Positions 41,659 to 52,855 of a DNA stretch of 64,000 nt are shown in pieces (the first letter of the stretch is position 1; each line of letters begins with the position of its first letter). This stretch comes from a virus, in IMG/VR virus record IMGVR_UViG_3300013101_000005, positions 34,632 through 98,631 of that record. One strand, 5' to 3'. Under the pieces are notes generated by a model. The model did no database searches, was not told the origin of the DNA, and saw only the letters and a program-made list of their open reading frames with translations. The translations under genes and the position numbers were made by a program.

Positions 41659-42647
41659 TGCGGTTACATTTTGGTTATCAAAATTTGATTGGTGATAGTG
41701 GTAAGGTTGCTGGTGGTGACAGCAATACTATGGCAATGATTAGTGGGACAGACCTCTATGGAACCACAGTTGCTCCTGATGGCTCTTCAACTGCTGAGGG
41801 ATATTCTAATGATACCGCTTTATCTTGGAGAGGAATTACTACTCAAACTAGATCTGATTTAGATGCCGGGGAAGATATTTATTTGTGGGGAGGGTACATA
41901 AAACCAACATCTGATGGAAGTATAAGACATATTATGTACGTAAATGGTGATAAGGCTTCAAATTGTTTTGGTTATAACATCTCTTTTCATGATGGTAGTG
42001 TATTTTCTGCTATAGATAATCCATGGATGACCTCTGATGATTGTTTAGATTATGGATATTTTTCCTTAAGAAATAATTGGATTTATGCTTATATGGTTTG
42101 TGATTATAGACATAAATCTGGTAGTGGTGTTGAATTTATACATTATGTAAATGCAAACCAAACGTCTTGGCAAGTAGATGAGGGAGCATATATGTGGGGG
42201 TTTACTTTAGAAAAAACCCAAGAACGTAGATTAAACGGGCCTCCTATTATTACAGGTGTAAATCTTATAGACCATACTGATTTTCCTGTTGTAGATTTTA
42301 CACAACTCCCATCAAATATAGAAGAAATAGAAAATGACATTTATGGTTATATTAAAAGCACTACAGGAGCCTTAATGAATCATAGTACTTTTGTAGATAA
42401 AAATTTAAAAACTATGATATGGGATAAAATAAATTATGTTAAAAATGGAAGAATGATTCATGGGCTAAGATCAGCATTAAGAGAAAATTTAGAACAGGAT
42501 TGTGTCTTATTTTATCCAAAGGGATTTAAAAGCAGAATAGATTGGGCGTATGTTCGTATAGTTGATTTTAGATTTGAATACACTGAAATTCCTAATGTTG
42601 CTATAGTAGAAGTAGATTATTATATAATTAATTCACAAAGGTACTAG
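41658..42647 (+). CDS. Minor tail protein related to its neighbour
   Basis: A 329-residue protein (ATG at 41658 after AGGTGG; the frame starts at a TTG nine bases earlier). The N-terminal half is jelly-roll-like, closing with YMWGFTLEKTQERRLN. It is followed by GPPIITGVNL, the same Gly-Pro-Pro-Ile-Ile motif as the upstream protein, and a C-terminal FRFEYTEIPNVAIVEVDYY that parallels the upstream protein's end. So the two share domains in a different order. Confidence 0.55.
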   Translation: MRLHFGYQNLIGDSGKVAGGDSNTMAMISGTDLYGTTVAPDGSSTAEGYSNDTALSWRGITTQTRSDLDAGEDIYLWGGYIKPTSDGSIRHIMYVNGDKASNCFGYNISFHDGSVFSAIDNPWMTSDDCLDYGYFSLRNNWIYAYMVCDYRHKSGSGVEFIHYVNANQTSWQVDEGAYMWGFTLEKTQERRLNGPPIITGVNLIDHTDFPVVDFTQLPSNIEEIENDIYGYIKSTTGALMNHSTFVDKNLKTMIWDKINYVKNGRMIHGLRSALRENLEQDCVLFYPKGFKSRIDWAYVRIVDFRFEYTEIPNVAIVEVDYYIINSQRY

Positions 42648-42655
42648 AGGTAAAA

Positions 42656-45600
42656 ATGAGTATTAAACACCACCAAGCAACAGTTTCCACAACTTTAAAA
42701 GAAGCTGGGGATAAAGTAGTCCAAAAACATGATTCTACTGTATCTGTTTATAGAACAAACTACTCTTTCCCTTCTAACGGAGCAGATTACTATGTGTTTA
42801 ATAGCTCCTTAGGTGGGGCTTCTGGCCCTTCCTTGGCTAGTCCTGATGACCCAAATATTGTTAGCTATGGAAATATAGGGAATCTCTTCATAGATTGGGA
42901 GGGCGGCGGTCCTGAGGCTTCGACCTCTTCTATATGGCAAACAATAATCCAAGGAATGGCTTGGGGGCTAAATGGTCCAGCAGCCCCTGTAGATGTTACA
43001 TTTAAACTTGTGTACAGTGGTGGAGTTATTTTAAGTACTGGTGCGTGGGGGTCATATGAAGACACCCCTTCTGGTAATTTGTCAACTGTTTTAATAGATG
43101 ATTGGGATCAAGACGGAACTTCTGTTGTTCAGACTAGAGTGGTTTCTCAAGAAGTAACTGGAGCAGGTTTTATAAATACAGGAGCTTTTGCTTTTAGATT
43201 ACGTTACTGGAATAGAAGTGATGCCCCACATCTAGTTTGTTTTATAAAGAGGGATGGTATAGATGATGATTTTGTTGTTATGGGGGCATCTACTTTATCC
43301 TCTGGTTATGTGCCTGTTAATGGAGAGACATATGCAGCAACAAAAACTGTTTTAGAAGATGTAGTATCTTGGAATATTGATAGAGCACATGATAATATTA
43401 CTACAGCAGATATTCTTTTATTTGTAGATGCAACCACATCCTCAAATGCATATGATCCTGAAACAGAATCCTTTGGTGATATACGTAAAGGGAACTATAT
43501 AGAAATAGAAGCTGGATATAATGGTGAACAAACAAAAAGATTTGTTGGTAATATATCTGGTAGTACTCAAATTTCTCGTGAAGCAGAGGGGGCATATGTA
43601 ACATTGCATTGTGAAAGTATCGAGGGATTTTTAATAGACTCAAAAAACTTTAATTATCCTAATAATGCAATGTATAGCTATGCTGAATACACAACAGATG
43701 CAAGTGCTTATTATGAACCAAATGGAATAAAGCGTCCAGTAGCCTTTGACCAATGGGGATTAACTAGAGCTATAAGGGCTGTTTCTCTTAATGCTGGTGT
43801 AGACGACTATTATTTAAATCAATATAGACAATTTTATGCAGAAAATGGTACAATAACAACATCAACAACAAAATTAATAAGAGATTTAAATATATTCATA
43901 TCACGAACTAACGTTCTGCCTGATATAAATGTTAATTTACCAGAACAAGAATATCTTTGGGTATACGATTTCGGACAAGACACAGCTTATGATATCATAA
44001 AAGATATATTATCAAAATATGGATACTATTTAAGTAGTCTTGGTGGTGGCGATTTTTGTGGTTCTTTTGAACTTATTGAAGTAGAGTCTCCTACAGATAT
44101 AATAACTAAAATAAACACAGGGCTATCAAGTAATTACGTAGAGGGAATCCCTACGGAATATGCTGAGGGGTTCCTTTCTACTAAAATGAAAGCAAGTACT
44201 TCTACTTTAGTTGTTAATTGGGCAGGGAGTGGTATGGCCCTGTTAATGGGAGTAGGCCCTTCTTTAGCTGATTCTATAGCTATAACATATAAAGTTAATG
44301 TGTCTGATGGAGATTGGACTAATGCTTATGGGTATACACATGATTTTACTACATACGCTACAAGATTTATTGATACAGAATATGTAAATAGTGATTACAA
44401 TATTTTTTCATATGAAAACATTAATGCTCCCTCAGGTGGTAACCCCTCAATATTCTCTATTATTTTTAGTATTGATGATGAGGGTAATCCAGTACCATTA
44501 CCATATGGTGACCATTTAATACGATTGTCTAAAACGGTAGCAGAGGAAGCTTTTTTTGAAGGTGTTTTGGGCTATGATTTTGGAGGGGATTCTTATAAAG
44601 AATATTCTACATATGATATAATTACAGCTTTTTCTGTAGAAAATAGTATTGCTGATATAAGGAATGATATAGTAGTTCTAGGTGCCCCAAGGGGTGGATT
44701 CTCTTTTGTAGCAGATGAGGATTCTATCGCAAATGTACAAGAAAAATATGTTACATCAAGAGCCGCAGATCCTAGATCTATTTATGACCCAACATATAAA
44801 TTCTATGTAGGACGTAGAAAACAATTTGTAATAGAAGATCCAACAATTGTTACACAAGAAAGAGCAGATTGGTTAGCTGTTCATGTATTAGAAAAGTATA
44901 GAACTACCTCTAATGTAGGAGCTATCTCTATCCCATGTGATCTTGGGTTACAAGTTTATGACCAAATAAATATAGAAGAAGTACAAACAGGTTCTATTGA
45001 CTCTGGCTCTGGGTTTTATGCAAATCAATTAGTTGAAACATACTCTAAAGAGGAATATTCCTTACAGATTTCCTATTTAAATCATTGGATTCCTCCATCA
45101 TTTAGAAGAAGGGAACAAATAACATTAAATGATATTAGAGATTATTTTAATAATAGCCCAATTGCCTTTGAGAGGCAAACAGTTCCAATATTAGATGTAA
45201 GAACAGGCTATGATCCTATGTCAGCAGAAGATGGTATATATATTGATTTTGAGTGGACATTACTGGTACCGGGTATTCATTCTCTTGAGTTATTTGATAC
45301 ACGTGGTGACCAAAGAATACCGTTATACCATGCTTCTGAAAACCCAAATGAGCTAGTGGCTGTCCCTTTCGTTGGTATATATGAGTACCCTGGTAAATAT
45401 AGAGCAAGGTGGGATGGGGTACATGAGGGGTATGATTTAAATAGTAAATTTGCAAATACAAATTATGCAGACGTATACTATACTCCAAGGGGGCATGGAT
45501 ACGGTGCTAGAGGGCAAGATACTGCTATTATAGATGAAGTTCATCCTATACAAATAGAAGACGGGGATTTTCGTGCTGCCAAAAGAGTATATTTTCCTTT

Positions 45601-47677
45601 ATACCCTGTAATAAAATTTCAACCAATATACCCAGAGCACAGTACTTTAAACAATGTATTAAATTTTGGGTCAGAAAGCGGTACTGGATATAGTGATGGT
45701 GTCCTTATTTCTCAAGGAGATAATTCTTCTTTTGATGTGCAACACTTTGATTTAGAAGAGAGACAAAAACTATATTGGAATTTTGATCAAGAACGGTTTG
45801 GGACAGCAACAGATCAAGCTAATTTTATGGCCCACACTTCTCATGCAACAGATGCAGCGTTTGCAGAAGATGTTGATAACGTATTTATCAGGGAACAAAG
45901 TAGAACAGAAGCATATCAATTAAATAATGACATAACGCATCGTGTAATGGCCTGTGACCCCAAAAGACCCTTTGCAGAACCAACAGATACTGCTGGGTAT
46001 GGTGGTATAAGAAGACGACCTGTTAATATGCCCATGATAGATGAAACTGTTGGGGTTAGAATGTTTGTTGATGGTGTTTATGATAAAGATAGACGGTATA
46101 ACATATGGACAGCTAACCTACATATAGATGTGTTAACCCATTATATAGATACTTGTACTTATAATATAACTCAATATAGGGCAAGGGATAGAGGGCAGGG
46201 GGGGATATTCACATATAATATTAATGAATCTGTTACAAGAAAATTTAATTACTTTTTTAGACAACCACTACATGATATTCCTTTAGTTAGTTTTAATTTA
46301 TCTAGACAAACAATACCTGTTAAATCTTGGACATTTTTACCAGGAATAGAAGATAGTACAACATCCACCTCCGTTATTTTTGAAACAGTATTAAAAGATC
46401 AAGAAATATCAATACAACAAGCTGCTTTTGATACTATAAATACAGATGCGGCTGGAATTTCTGGTGTTGGGGTCGGCTCTGTTTTTGCTATTCCTATAAA
46501 TAGAATGACAGGAACTTCCTTAGATGGTTTTAACTTTTTTAGAAATTCAGCAGTATCATATTCTATACTAGAAAGACTTCATTGGCAAGGTGATATGCCA
46601 TTATTTCTAAGAACTTCCTTTGTAAGAGATTGGGACCAAAGAGAATTCTGGGAATCTAATAGAGAGTGGGCTGGGGATTATATAGATAATATAACAGGGA
46701 ATACTTACTTGTATAGTTATACAGGAACTACCTATTATGATCGTAAAATTTATAATTCTATCGTTGTTTCTATTGAATATTTACTAATAGATAGACTTGG
46801 TAGGGGATATTATTCCAGTGCAAAAACAGACGAAGGTAGAGTCCTAGTAGGAAGAAGAAATGATATAGAATTTCATTCTGAATTGGGTAGAGAGTTGTGC
46901 AAGTATGTTAACAGGTGGGATCCTTATTTACCCTCTGCTTGTTACTTTGAAAGATCTCCATATTCATTTACACATACTGATTTTGGAGACAGTTATTTAA
47001 ATACTATTAGAAATCATGGTAATACAACATATACACCATATGATCCAGATTATGATGGATTAAATTTAACAACACAAATACACAGAGAAGTTCAAACAAA
47101 AACAACATCAGACGTTGTACAAGGTACCACGTTGTTCCCATTAGATTCTGTTGAAAGAGTAGTAAGACCTAGTATTATATCTTATCCTTGGTATGTATAT
47201 CCAGCGAATCTCCCTGATTTAAATACTAGTGAAAATGCTGATGGGGCTTTATTTGGATTTTTTGGTACACCAAATACCCATTTAAATTCAAAAGTATGGC
47301 ACGCTCATAGTGTCTCTGGTAATTTTCCAAGGGACCATACTAATGAACCAGTAGACCAAGTAGGGCCGTGGGGACTCCCTGTTTATATTTCAGGTGGTTT
47401 TACAAATAAAGTTTTATCAATAGTTAATCATTCTGGTAGATATGATGCTATATCTGAATTATCCCAATGCCCTATCTTAGGCTTGCCAAGGGATGGGCAC
47501 ACTTGGTCAAACTGGTATGTAAGAGAATGGAATAATTTAGGAGTACCAAACCCAACTCTAGATGATTCATATATAAGCGCAAGAAGTGGTTTGTACGCTT
47601 TACTAAAAAATGCACCAGTATTCACACTGGTTGGCGGCGGTAATTATACTTGTAATAATTTTACACTTAGTTTCTAA
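42656..47677 (+). CDS. Large tail-tip protein (putative hub or baseplate-like)
   Basis: A 1,673-residue beta-rich protein. About residues 230-340 (VVSWNIDRAHDNITTADILL, KGNYIEIEAGYNGEQTKRFV, EAEGAYVTLHCESIEGF) follow the pattern of hub proteins, in which a strand pair defines a frame and an interrupted barrel. The remainder is Tyr/Asp/Thr-rich with few Cys, like adsorption proteins. Position between minor tail proteins and a second giant suggests the central tip. No peptidase or muramidase motif was found. GAGG precedes the ATG. Confidence 0.5.
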   Translation: MSIKHHQATVSTTLKEAGDKVVQKHDSTVSVYRTNYSFPSNGADYYVFNSSLGGASGPSLASPDDPNIVSYGNIGNLFIDWEGGGPEASTSSIWQTIIQGMAWGLNGPAAPVDVTFKLVYSGGVILSTGAWGSYEDTPSGNLSTVLIDDWDQDGTSVVQTRVVSQEVTGAGFINTGAFAFRLRYWNRSDAPHLVCFIKRDGIDDDFVVMGASTLSSGYVPVNGETYAATKTVLEDVVSWNIDRAHDNITTADILLFVDATTSSNAYDPETESFGDIRKGNYIEIEAGYNGEQTKRFVGNISGSTQISREAEGAYVTLHCESIEGFLIDSKNFNYPNNAMYSYAEYTTDASAYYEPNGIKRPVAFDQWGLTRAIRAVSLNAGVDDYYLNQYRQFYAENGTITTSTTKLIRDLNIFISRTNVLPDINVNLPEQEYLWVYDFGQDTAYDIIKDILSKYGYYLSSLGGGDFCGSFELIEVESPTDIITKINTGLSSNYVEGIPTEYAEGFLSTKMKASTSTLVVNWAGSGMALLMGVGPSLADSIAITYKVNVSDGDWTNAYGYTHDFTTYATRFIDTEYVNSDYNIFSYENINAPSGGNPSIFSIIFSIDDEGNPVPLPYGDHLIRLSKTVAEEAFFEGVLGYDFGGDSYKEYSTYDIITAFSVENSIADIRNDIVVLGAPRGGFSFVADEDSIANVQEKYVTSRAADPRSIYDPTYKFYVGRRKQFVIEDPTIVTQERADWLAVHVLEKYRTTSNVGAISIPCDLGLQVYDQINIEEVQTGSIDSGSGFYANQLVETYSKEEYSLQISYLNHWIPPSFRRREQITLNDIRDYFNNSPIAFERQTVPILDVRTGYDPMSAEDGIYIDFEWTLLVPGIHSLELFDTRGDQRIPLYHASENPNELVAVPFVGIYEYPGKYRARWDGVHEGYDLNSKFANTNYADVYYTPRGHGYGARGQDTAIIDEVHPIQIEDGDFRAAKRVYFPLYPVIKFQPIYPEHSTLNNVLNFGSESGTGYSDGVLISQGDNSSFDVQHFDLEERQKLYWNFDQERFGTATDQANFMAHTSHATDAAFAEDVDNVFIREQSRTEAYQLNNDITHRVMACDPKRPFAEPTDTAGYGGIRRRPVNMPMIDETVGVRMFVDGVYDKDRRYNIWTANLHIDVLTHYIDTCTYNITQYRARDRGQGGIFTYNINESVTRKFNYFFRQPLHDIPLVSFNLSRQTIPVKSWTFLPGIEDSTTSTSVIFETVLKDQEISIQQAAFDTINTDAAGISGVGVGSVFAIPINRMTGTSLDGFNFFRNSAVSYSILERLHWQGDMPLFLRTSFVRDWDQREFWESNREWAGDYIDNITGNTYLYSYTGTTYYDRKIYNSIVVSIEYLLIDRLGRGYYSSAKTDEGRVLVGRRNDIEFHSELGRELCKYVNRWDPYLPSACYFERSPYSFTHTDFGDSYLNTIRNHGNTTYTPYDPDYDGLNLTTQIHREVQTKTTSDVVQGTTLFPLDSVERVVRPSIISYPWYVYPANLPDLNTSENADGALFGFFGTPNTHLNSKVWHAHSVSGNFPRDHTNEPVDQVGPWGLPVYISGGFTNKVLSIVNHSGRYDAISELSQCPILGLPRDGHTWSNWYVREWNNLGVPNPTLDDSYISARSGLYALLKNAPVFTLVGGGNYTCNNFTLSF

Positions 47678-47686
47678 GGGGTTAAT

Positions 47687-50600
47687 GTGAAAAAGACACA
47701 AAGGCAAGATGTTATAGATCAAATACGTGATTTATCAAAATCTCGTAAATCTGTATATATTAAGGATCTGAATATTCAAGGAATACATTTTGAAGAAACA
47801 ATACCAGATGACCAAGCAGAAGGCCAAGATAGTATTGTTAGGTGGAATAGAATAACTTATTATCAGGATAATTCTACACAACCATCAGAATCATTATTTG
47901 AAAACATAGACAACCTTATAAATCCTAATATAAATACAGATGATATAGTATCTTTATCTGGATTAAGTGATACAAATATAACATATCAAATAAACTCAAA
48001 ATACACCACAATTATAAAAACCCAAAAAACAATAACAGATACATTAACACTATCTGGTAAATGTTGGGCAACTCTATATATAAATAATACTTTAGTATTA
48101 ACGCATAAGTATGATCCTGAGATTGAAGGATCTATTACTACTGTTACTTCAATACCTATCCCTTTTCCTAGACAACAGGAAATAACAATTCAAATTTATG
48201 TGTATGGGCACCTGAATGATACTAATACTGAGACTATCTCTCTATCTGGTAGGGCCTTTAGTTTTATTGAATACAATAGACTAGAAACTGTTTTACCTCC
48301 GTTAAACCTTTTTGCTACAGATAACTTAATTAATACTGTAAAAGTATCTTGGGAACAACAACAAGGGACAATTGGACAAGGTGGTGGAGTTGAGGTTTGG
48401 GGGAAACAACAAGATATTGAGTCTGATTATGTGTTGTTAGGTAGAGTTCCTTACCCTTCAGAATTTTTTATGCATACAGAACAAATAGGAAGTTCTGGTC
48501 TTATATCCAATGCTACCTTACAGCGATATAATTTTTATGGTGACACAGAGCTTGGGGCAGCGGTACCGGATTCTGAATATACAGATGGGACAGGTCTTGT
48601 GGATTGGGGAGTAACTAATCCTGCATCAGGAGCAGGGCAATTCTATGTTAGTAATTCTAGTATACCTGGCCAAGAATATATGTTATCTTACAATGTTAAT
48701 TTAAAATATGATATACCATTTAATGAGGAAGTATCCTCAACACTAAGAGTACCAGCAGAGATAATAAATCTTAAATTACAAGATCCAATTCTATTTACGT
48801 ACAATAGTACATATACTCTAAAGGTTGATTCTGCTATAACACAACCAACCATACCCACAAGTGGACACATAGAGTGGGTTTGGGACTACGATCCAAATAT
48901 AACAGATGCCCAAGTCCAATGTATTGTTTACATAAGTGGTAGCCCTACTACTTTTACTGTAGATGCTGTAGAAGGTAGTTATATACATGAATTAACCTTT
49001 AGCCAAATTTATAATTATTATTTAGATCCATCATATATTGATGCTGAATTTAAAACAACAAATGCTTTAAGAAATTCTGATAGTGCAGATTCTGAGATCT
49101 ATTATCAAGGTACCAGTATACATTGTACTCATAGTGATCTAGCTTCTGGTGTTTTGGACTCTAAACCATTTACAGTTAAGCCTGATGAAGAACTTACTGT
49201 AGAAATATTAACTTCTGACGATTTTGGTGTATTTCAGCTAGGGGGGATTCTTTATACTCAGAAAGAAAATGGGGACCCTTCTGGTAATGTGCATTTAACA
49301 AATCTTAAAAAGACTAGACAAGGTACTTTATATAAGTATACAAAAACAATTAAGATCATAAACCCAGAAGCTAGAGTTGCCTTTCTTTCTTTGGGGATAA
49401 GTGCCCCAAACGAGAGTGGTTCTGGAGAAATAAAATTTCACCAAATTGATGTGCTAAAACTTGCAACAAAAAGCCTCCCAAGTGGAGCAGCTTATAGTTA
49501 CAAAATAAGAAATTACACAAGAACATATTCATTTTCTGAATTTACAGATCCGGTTGTTGGTTATGCTGCTAGAGAAATTTATTACTTAACATTAACTGCT
49601 GATACTGAGTATGTTTCTTCTTTTCAAAGTACTAAGATATATGCAAGGGCTACTTCCCCGTTGTCTTACATAGATGTTGAAACAGTTCCTCCTGATGGTG
49701 AGTATGTTATTCCTTTGCAAGAGGTAGGACATAGTTTAAACTTGGCTGATTATACTTTTGAATACAGACCTTTACTTAGTAATTGTGTTATTTTTGATAC
49801 ATTTGAAACAGATCGTGATTTACGAGAGAATCCTGATGCAAATGGTGGTCTAACCAATGGTTTTGAAACATACGAAAATTCCCCGGCAAGAATACCGGCT
49901 GTTTGGAGAATTGAAGGGCCAACTACACCCTATTTGTGGGCAGATAGTGTATATAAATTTTGGAATCCTGGTGATTCTGAATCTAATGCTTACAGCACTT
50001 TTATTCAATTCGATGACTATAACCGATATAAATACAAAGAGTATGATTTAACAAAAGTTTCTACATTTTATTCTGGTATTTTAGGGAATAGTGGTTATGG
50101 TGGGGCACATAACCAAAAAGATCCAAAAAATATGGATAAATTTAGCCTTGGTATGATACTTAGAATAGATGCCCATAGCCAAAATGTTGGAGAAAATAGT
50201 ATAATTACTAGATCTCCACAAATATACACATTACATGTGTACCCACACTCCACAAATGTAGTTAGGCTTGCCCTAGCTATCCGTGGTAATCAGTATAGCT
50301 GGCAAAATCCAGATAATGGTGATGTTGTTTTAATACATACTATGCCTGTAACAACAGATGCTGATACTTACTTTTATGTACACGCTTCTGCTGATTGTAA
50401 CGCACTAGATGACCCAACTAGAACTTACATGGCTGTGCATGAAGTATCCTTAGATACAGATGCTACAGTAGAAAATTTGTATTCTGACAATGTACTGATA
50501 AACAGTACTAGATCTGAATGGTGGAATTGGGAGGATGCTGATCAAGCCTTTTTGGGATTTTCGTCTGGTAGTGCTACTGGGGATTTTTGCACATTTACTG

Positions 50601-52855
50601 TAGATACTTTCTACCTTACTGCTAATATAATAGAAAAATCCATTATAGATACTATCATTTCTCCTTTAATATACGAAACAAGAAATCCATTTTACCCAAC
50701 ATATGGATACTCTACAGGAGAAGCATTTAGAGTAACAGCAGAGGCTCTTCCAATTACTGCTGCAATGGAGGATCAGAATGAAGGGGCAATCCCAGTAGAT
50801 ACAGATACGCTACGTGGAGAAATAACCTTAACTTCTGATTGGACAGAACCAGACGGTACTTGTTATATACTTAGAGAAGCATATACAATGTCTCAATTGG
50901 ATATAGATACTATATCGGATGAACAGCCTGGGCACACATATACAATAGTTAATAAAATTTATGCTGATATGACTTCCTTGTATGCTCCTGTAACTAATAT
51001 TAGATTTTCTAATGATAAAATAAACTGGAGTACTTGGAGAGGCTATGCAGGGAACATATTATACCCTTGGGATCTTATTCCTATATTTGGTGTCCCAACA
51101 GACACAGAAGAGGGGGGGGATAGGTACGTTTGGGCACAAACAGTAACTACAGTTGGTGTGTCTTCTGATTATGTATTAAAGGTCAACCATAAAGATCATA
51201 TTTTTTATAATCCTTTAGGTTCTGTTGGTGGCATAGAAAGTTGGAACTATGTGCCTGGTGTTGAGGGATGGAGTTTGTCTTTAAGTGGTGATGCTGAGTT
51301 TAATAATATATTTATTCGTGGTAGATCTGTGTTTGCTGGTAAAGTTATTGATAGCAAAAAAATGCGAGATCATAATATTGGTACACAACTAGGACCAGAA
51401 GGTTTTACAACAGATACAGATCAAGGTCCTAATACTATTTTTAAAAATATTACACATCTTACTTCTCCAGATGGTATTAATTATAATTCAGATATAGCAA
51501 TTGATCTAACCTCCAATCTACTATTTATACCTACTAGTCATGAGGGGAAACACCAATGTCAGTTTTATAAATTTAGTACCCATTTTCTTACTGGATACAG
51601 GGAAGTTGGACCAACCCACCCAAATTTAGATCCATATGCCCAAACACATATAGCTTTGTCTAAAGAATTTGTTTTTATTGCTGGTGGCCTAAAAATACGT
51701 AAGTATCATAAAGAACATATTACTAATAATTTTATTGATCATATTGCTGAATATGATTTAAATAAAACTTGTCAAGGAATACATGCAGCATATTCTGCAA
51801 ATGGTGAATTTAGATTATATGTTTTAAAAGCGGATAGAATAGGGATTTCGGCACGAACTGTCCTTTGGAATGTTCTTGATGAAGACCTTCAAGTTCTAAG
51901 TTATGCTTCAACAACCTTTCAAAGTAACCTTAGCTATCCAACATTTATGTCTAAAAGTTGGGATTGTAATGGTAAATATTTAGTATTTACTGATTATGAA
52001 AACAAGATATTTTCATACCCCCTTGGGTTTGATGGGCTATTCCCTGATACAAATCTTGATTCATTTAGAAACACAACTATAACTGGTGTTGTTGATCTTG
52101 GTTCTGTATTTAATGTTCATAAATGGTTAATGTCAAATAATCTTTCGCCTATATATGACTTTGCTACATATCATCTAACATACCATATAAATAAAATTTC
52201 AGGCATACGTATATTTAAAGACTCTTACCTTTTTTATACCACATACGGTACTTATAAATATAACCAATTTACTGGTCCAAATTACTTTCTTGAATTTATG
52301 TATAATGCTATAGGCACAGCGGAATGTGTTAGAGCAGAAGAAGGCACTGGTGTTACTTCTATATTATATATGTGTAATTTTCCTTCTCCTGAATATGGTC
52401 AAACGCAAACAGTAGGGCCGCATACCCCTCCTATTTTTACAGTAGCCCGCCCACAACTTAATGCTACTCAGGCTCAACTTTACAGTACTGGTATTAATAT
52501 GCAATTCAATACCTACAATAATTTTGCACCTTATGTGGACAATTATAATAGTCTTAATGGTGGTGGCGTAATTGATGGTGCTTTTGGGTTCACTTCCCCT
52601 ATGATTGTTGGGGATAAGCTGCATATAGCACATTGTAGTTCAACAATGGATGAGCCTTCCTCTTCTGTATATGTTTTTGATTTTGATGGTAGATCGTTGT
52701 CATTTAATAACCCAAGTGTTATTACATCATATTCCGATTTTCAAATGTGCTCTATGGTTTATGATGGAAAAAGCCACTATAAACTAATGGCTAAACACTA
52801 CAATTTAGGTGGTGGTAATTGGTTAAATAATCAGTTATATGTTGTAAAACATTAA
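47687..52855 (+). CDS. Very large tail fibre or tip protein
   Basis: A 1,722-residue protein starting at GTG after AAGGGG. An FN3-like domain is likely near residues 205-290 (PPLNLFATDNLINTVKVSWE, EVWGKQ), with a second such tract near 600 (AYSYKIRNYTRTYSF). The middle has jelly-roll-like strands. The last 500 residues have short repeated strand blocks compatible with a beta-propeller, which is inference. It ends the plus arm, and its stop overlaps the convergent minus gene by four bases. Probable receptor-binding part of the tail. Confidence 0.55.
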   Translation: MKKTQRQDVIDQIRDLSKSRKSVYIKDLNIQGIHFEETIPDDQAEGQDSIVRWNRITYYQDNSTQPSESLFENIDNLINPNINTDDIVSLSGLSDTNITYQINSKYTTIIKTQKTITDTLTLSGKCWATLYINNTLVLTHKYDPEIEGSITTVTSIPIPFPRQQEITIQIYVYGHLNDTNTETISLSGRAFSFIEYNRLETVLPPLNLFATDNLINTVKVSWEQQQGTIGQGGGVEVWGKQQDIESDYVLLGRVPYPSEFFMHTEQIGSSGLISNATLQRYNFYGDTELGAAVPDSEYTDGTGLVDWGVTNPASGAGQFYVSNSSIPGQEYMLSYNVNLKYDIPFNEEVSSTLRVPAEIINLKLQDPILFTYNSTYTLKVDSAITQPTIPTSGHIEWVWDYDPNITDAQVQCIVYISGSPTTFTVDAVEGSYIHELTFSQIYNYYLDPSYIDAEFKTTNALRNSDSADSEIYYQGTSIHCTHSDLASGVLDSKPFTVKPDEELTVEILTSDDFGVFQLGGILYTQKENGDPSGNVHLTNLKKTRQGTLYKYTKTIKIINPEARVAFLSLGISAPNESGSGEIKFHQIDVLKLATKSLPSGAAYSYKIRNYTRTYSFSEFTDPVVGYAAREIYYLTLTADTEYVSSFQSTKIYARATSPLSYIDVETVPPDGEYVIPLQEVGHSLNLADYTFEYRPLLSNCVIFDTFETDRDLRENPDANGGLTNGFETYENSPARIPAVWRIEGPTTPYLWADSVYKFWNPGDSESNAYSTFIQFDDYNRYKYKEYDLTKVSTFYSGILGNSGYGGAHNQKDPKNMDKFSLGMILRIDAHSQNVGENSIITRSPQIYTLHVYPHSTNVVRLALAIRGNQYSWQNPDNGDVVLIHTMPVTTDADTYFYVHASADCNALDDPTRTYMAVHEVSLDTDATVENLYSDNVLINSTRSEWWNWEDADQAFLGFSSGSATGDFCTFTVDTFYLTANIIEKSIIDTIISPLIYETRNPFYPTYGYSTGEAFRVTAEALPITAAMEDQNEGAIPVDTDTLRGEITLTSDWTEPDGTCYILREAYTMSQLDIDTISDEQPGHTYTIVNKIYADMTSLYAPVTNIRFSNDKINWSTWRGYAGNILYPWDLIPIFGVPTDTEEGGDRYVWAQTVTTVGVSSDYVLKVNHKDHIFYNPLGSVGGIESWNYVPGVEGWSLSLSGDAEFNNIFIRGRSVFAGKVIDSKKMRDHNIGTQLGPEGFTTDTDQGPNTIFKNITHLTSPDGINYNSDIAIDLTSNLLFIPTSHEGKHQCQFYKFSTHFLTGYREVGPTHPNLDPYAQTHIALSKEFVFIAGGLKIRKYHKEHITNNFIDHIAEYDLNKTCQGIHAAYSANGEFRLYVLKADRIGISARTVLWNVLDEDLQVLSYASTTFQSNLSYPTFMSKSWDCNGKYLVFTDYENKIFSYPLGFDGLFPDTNLDSFRNTTITGVVDLGSVFNVHKWLMSNNLSPIYDFATYHLTYHINKISGIRIFKDSYLFYTTYGTYKYNQFTGPNYFLEFMYNAIGTAECVRAEEGTGVTSILYMCNFPSPEYGQTQTVGPHTPPIFTVARPQLNATQAQLYSTGINMQFNTYNNFAPYVDNYNSLNGGGVIDGAFGFTSPMIVGDKLHIAHCSSTMDEPSSSVYVFDFDGRSLSFNNPSVITSYSDFQMCSMVYDGKSHYKLMAKHYNLGGGNWLNNQLYVVKH

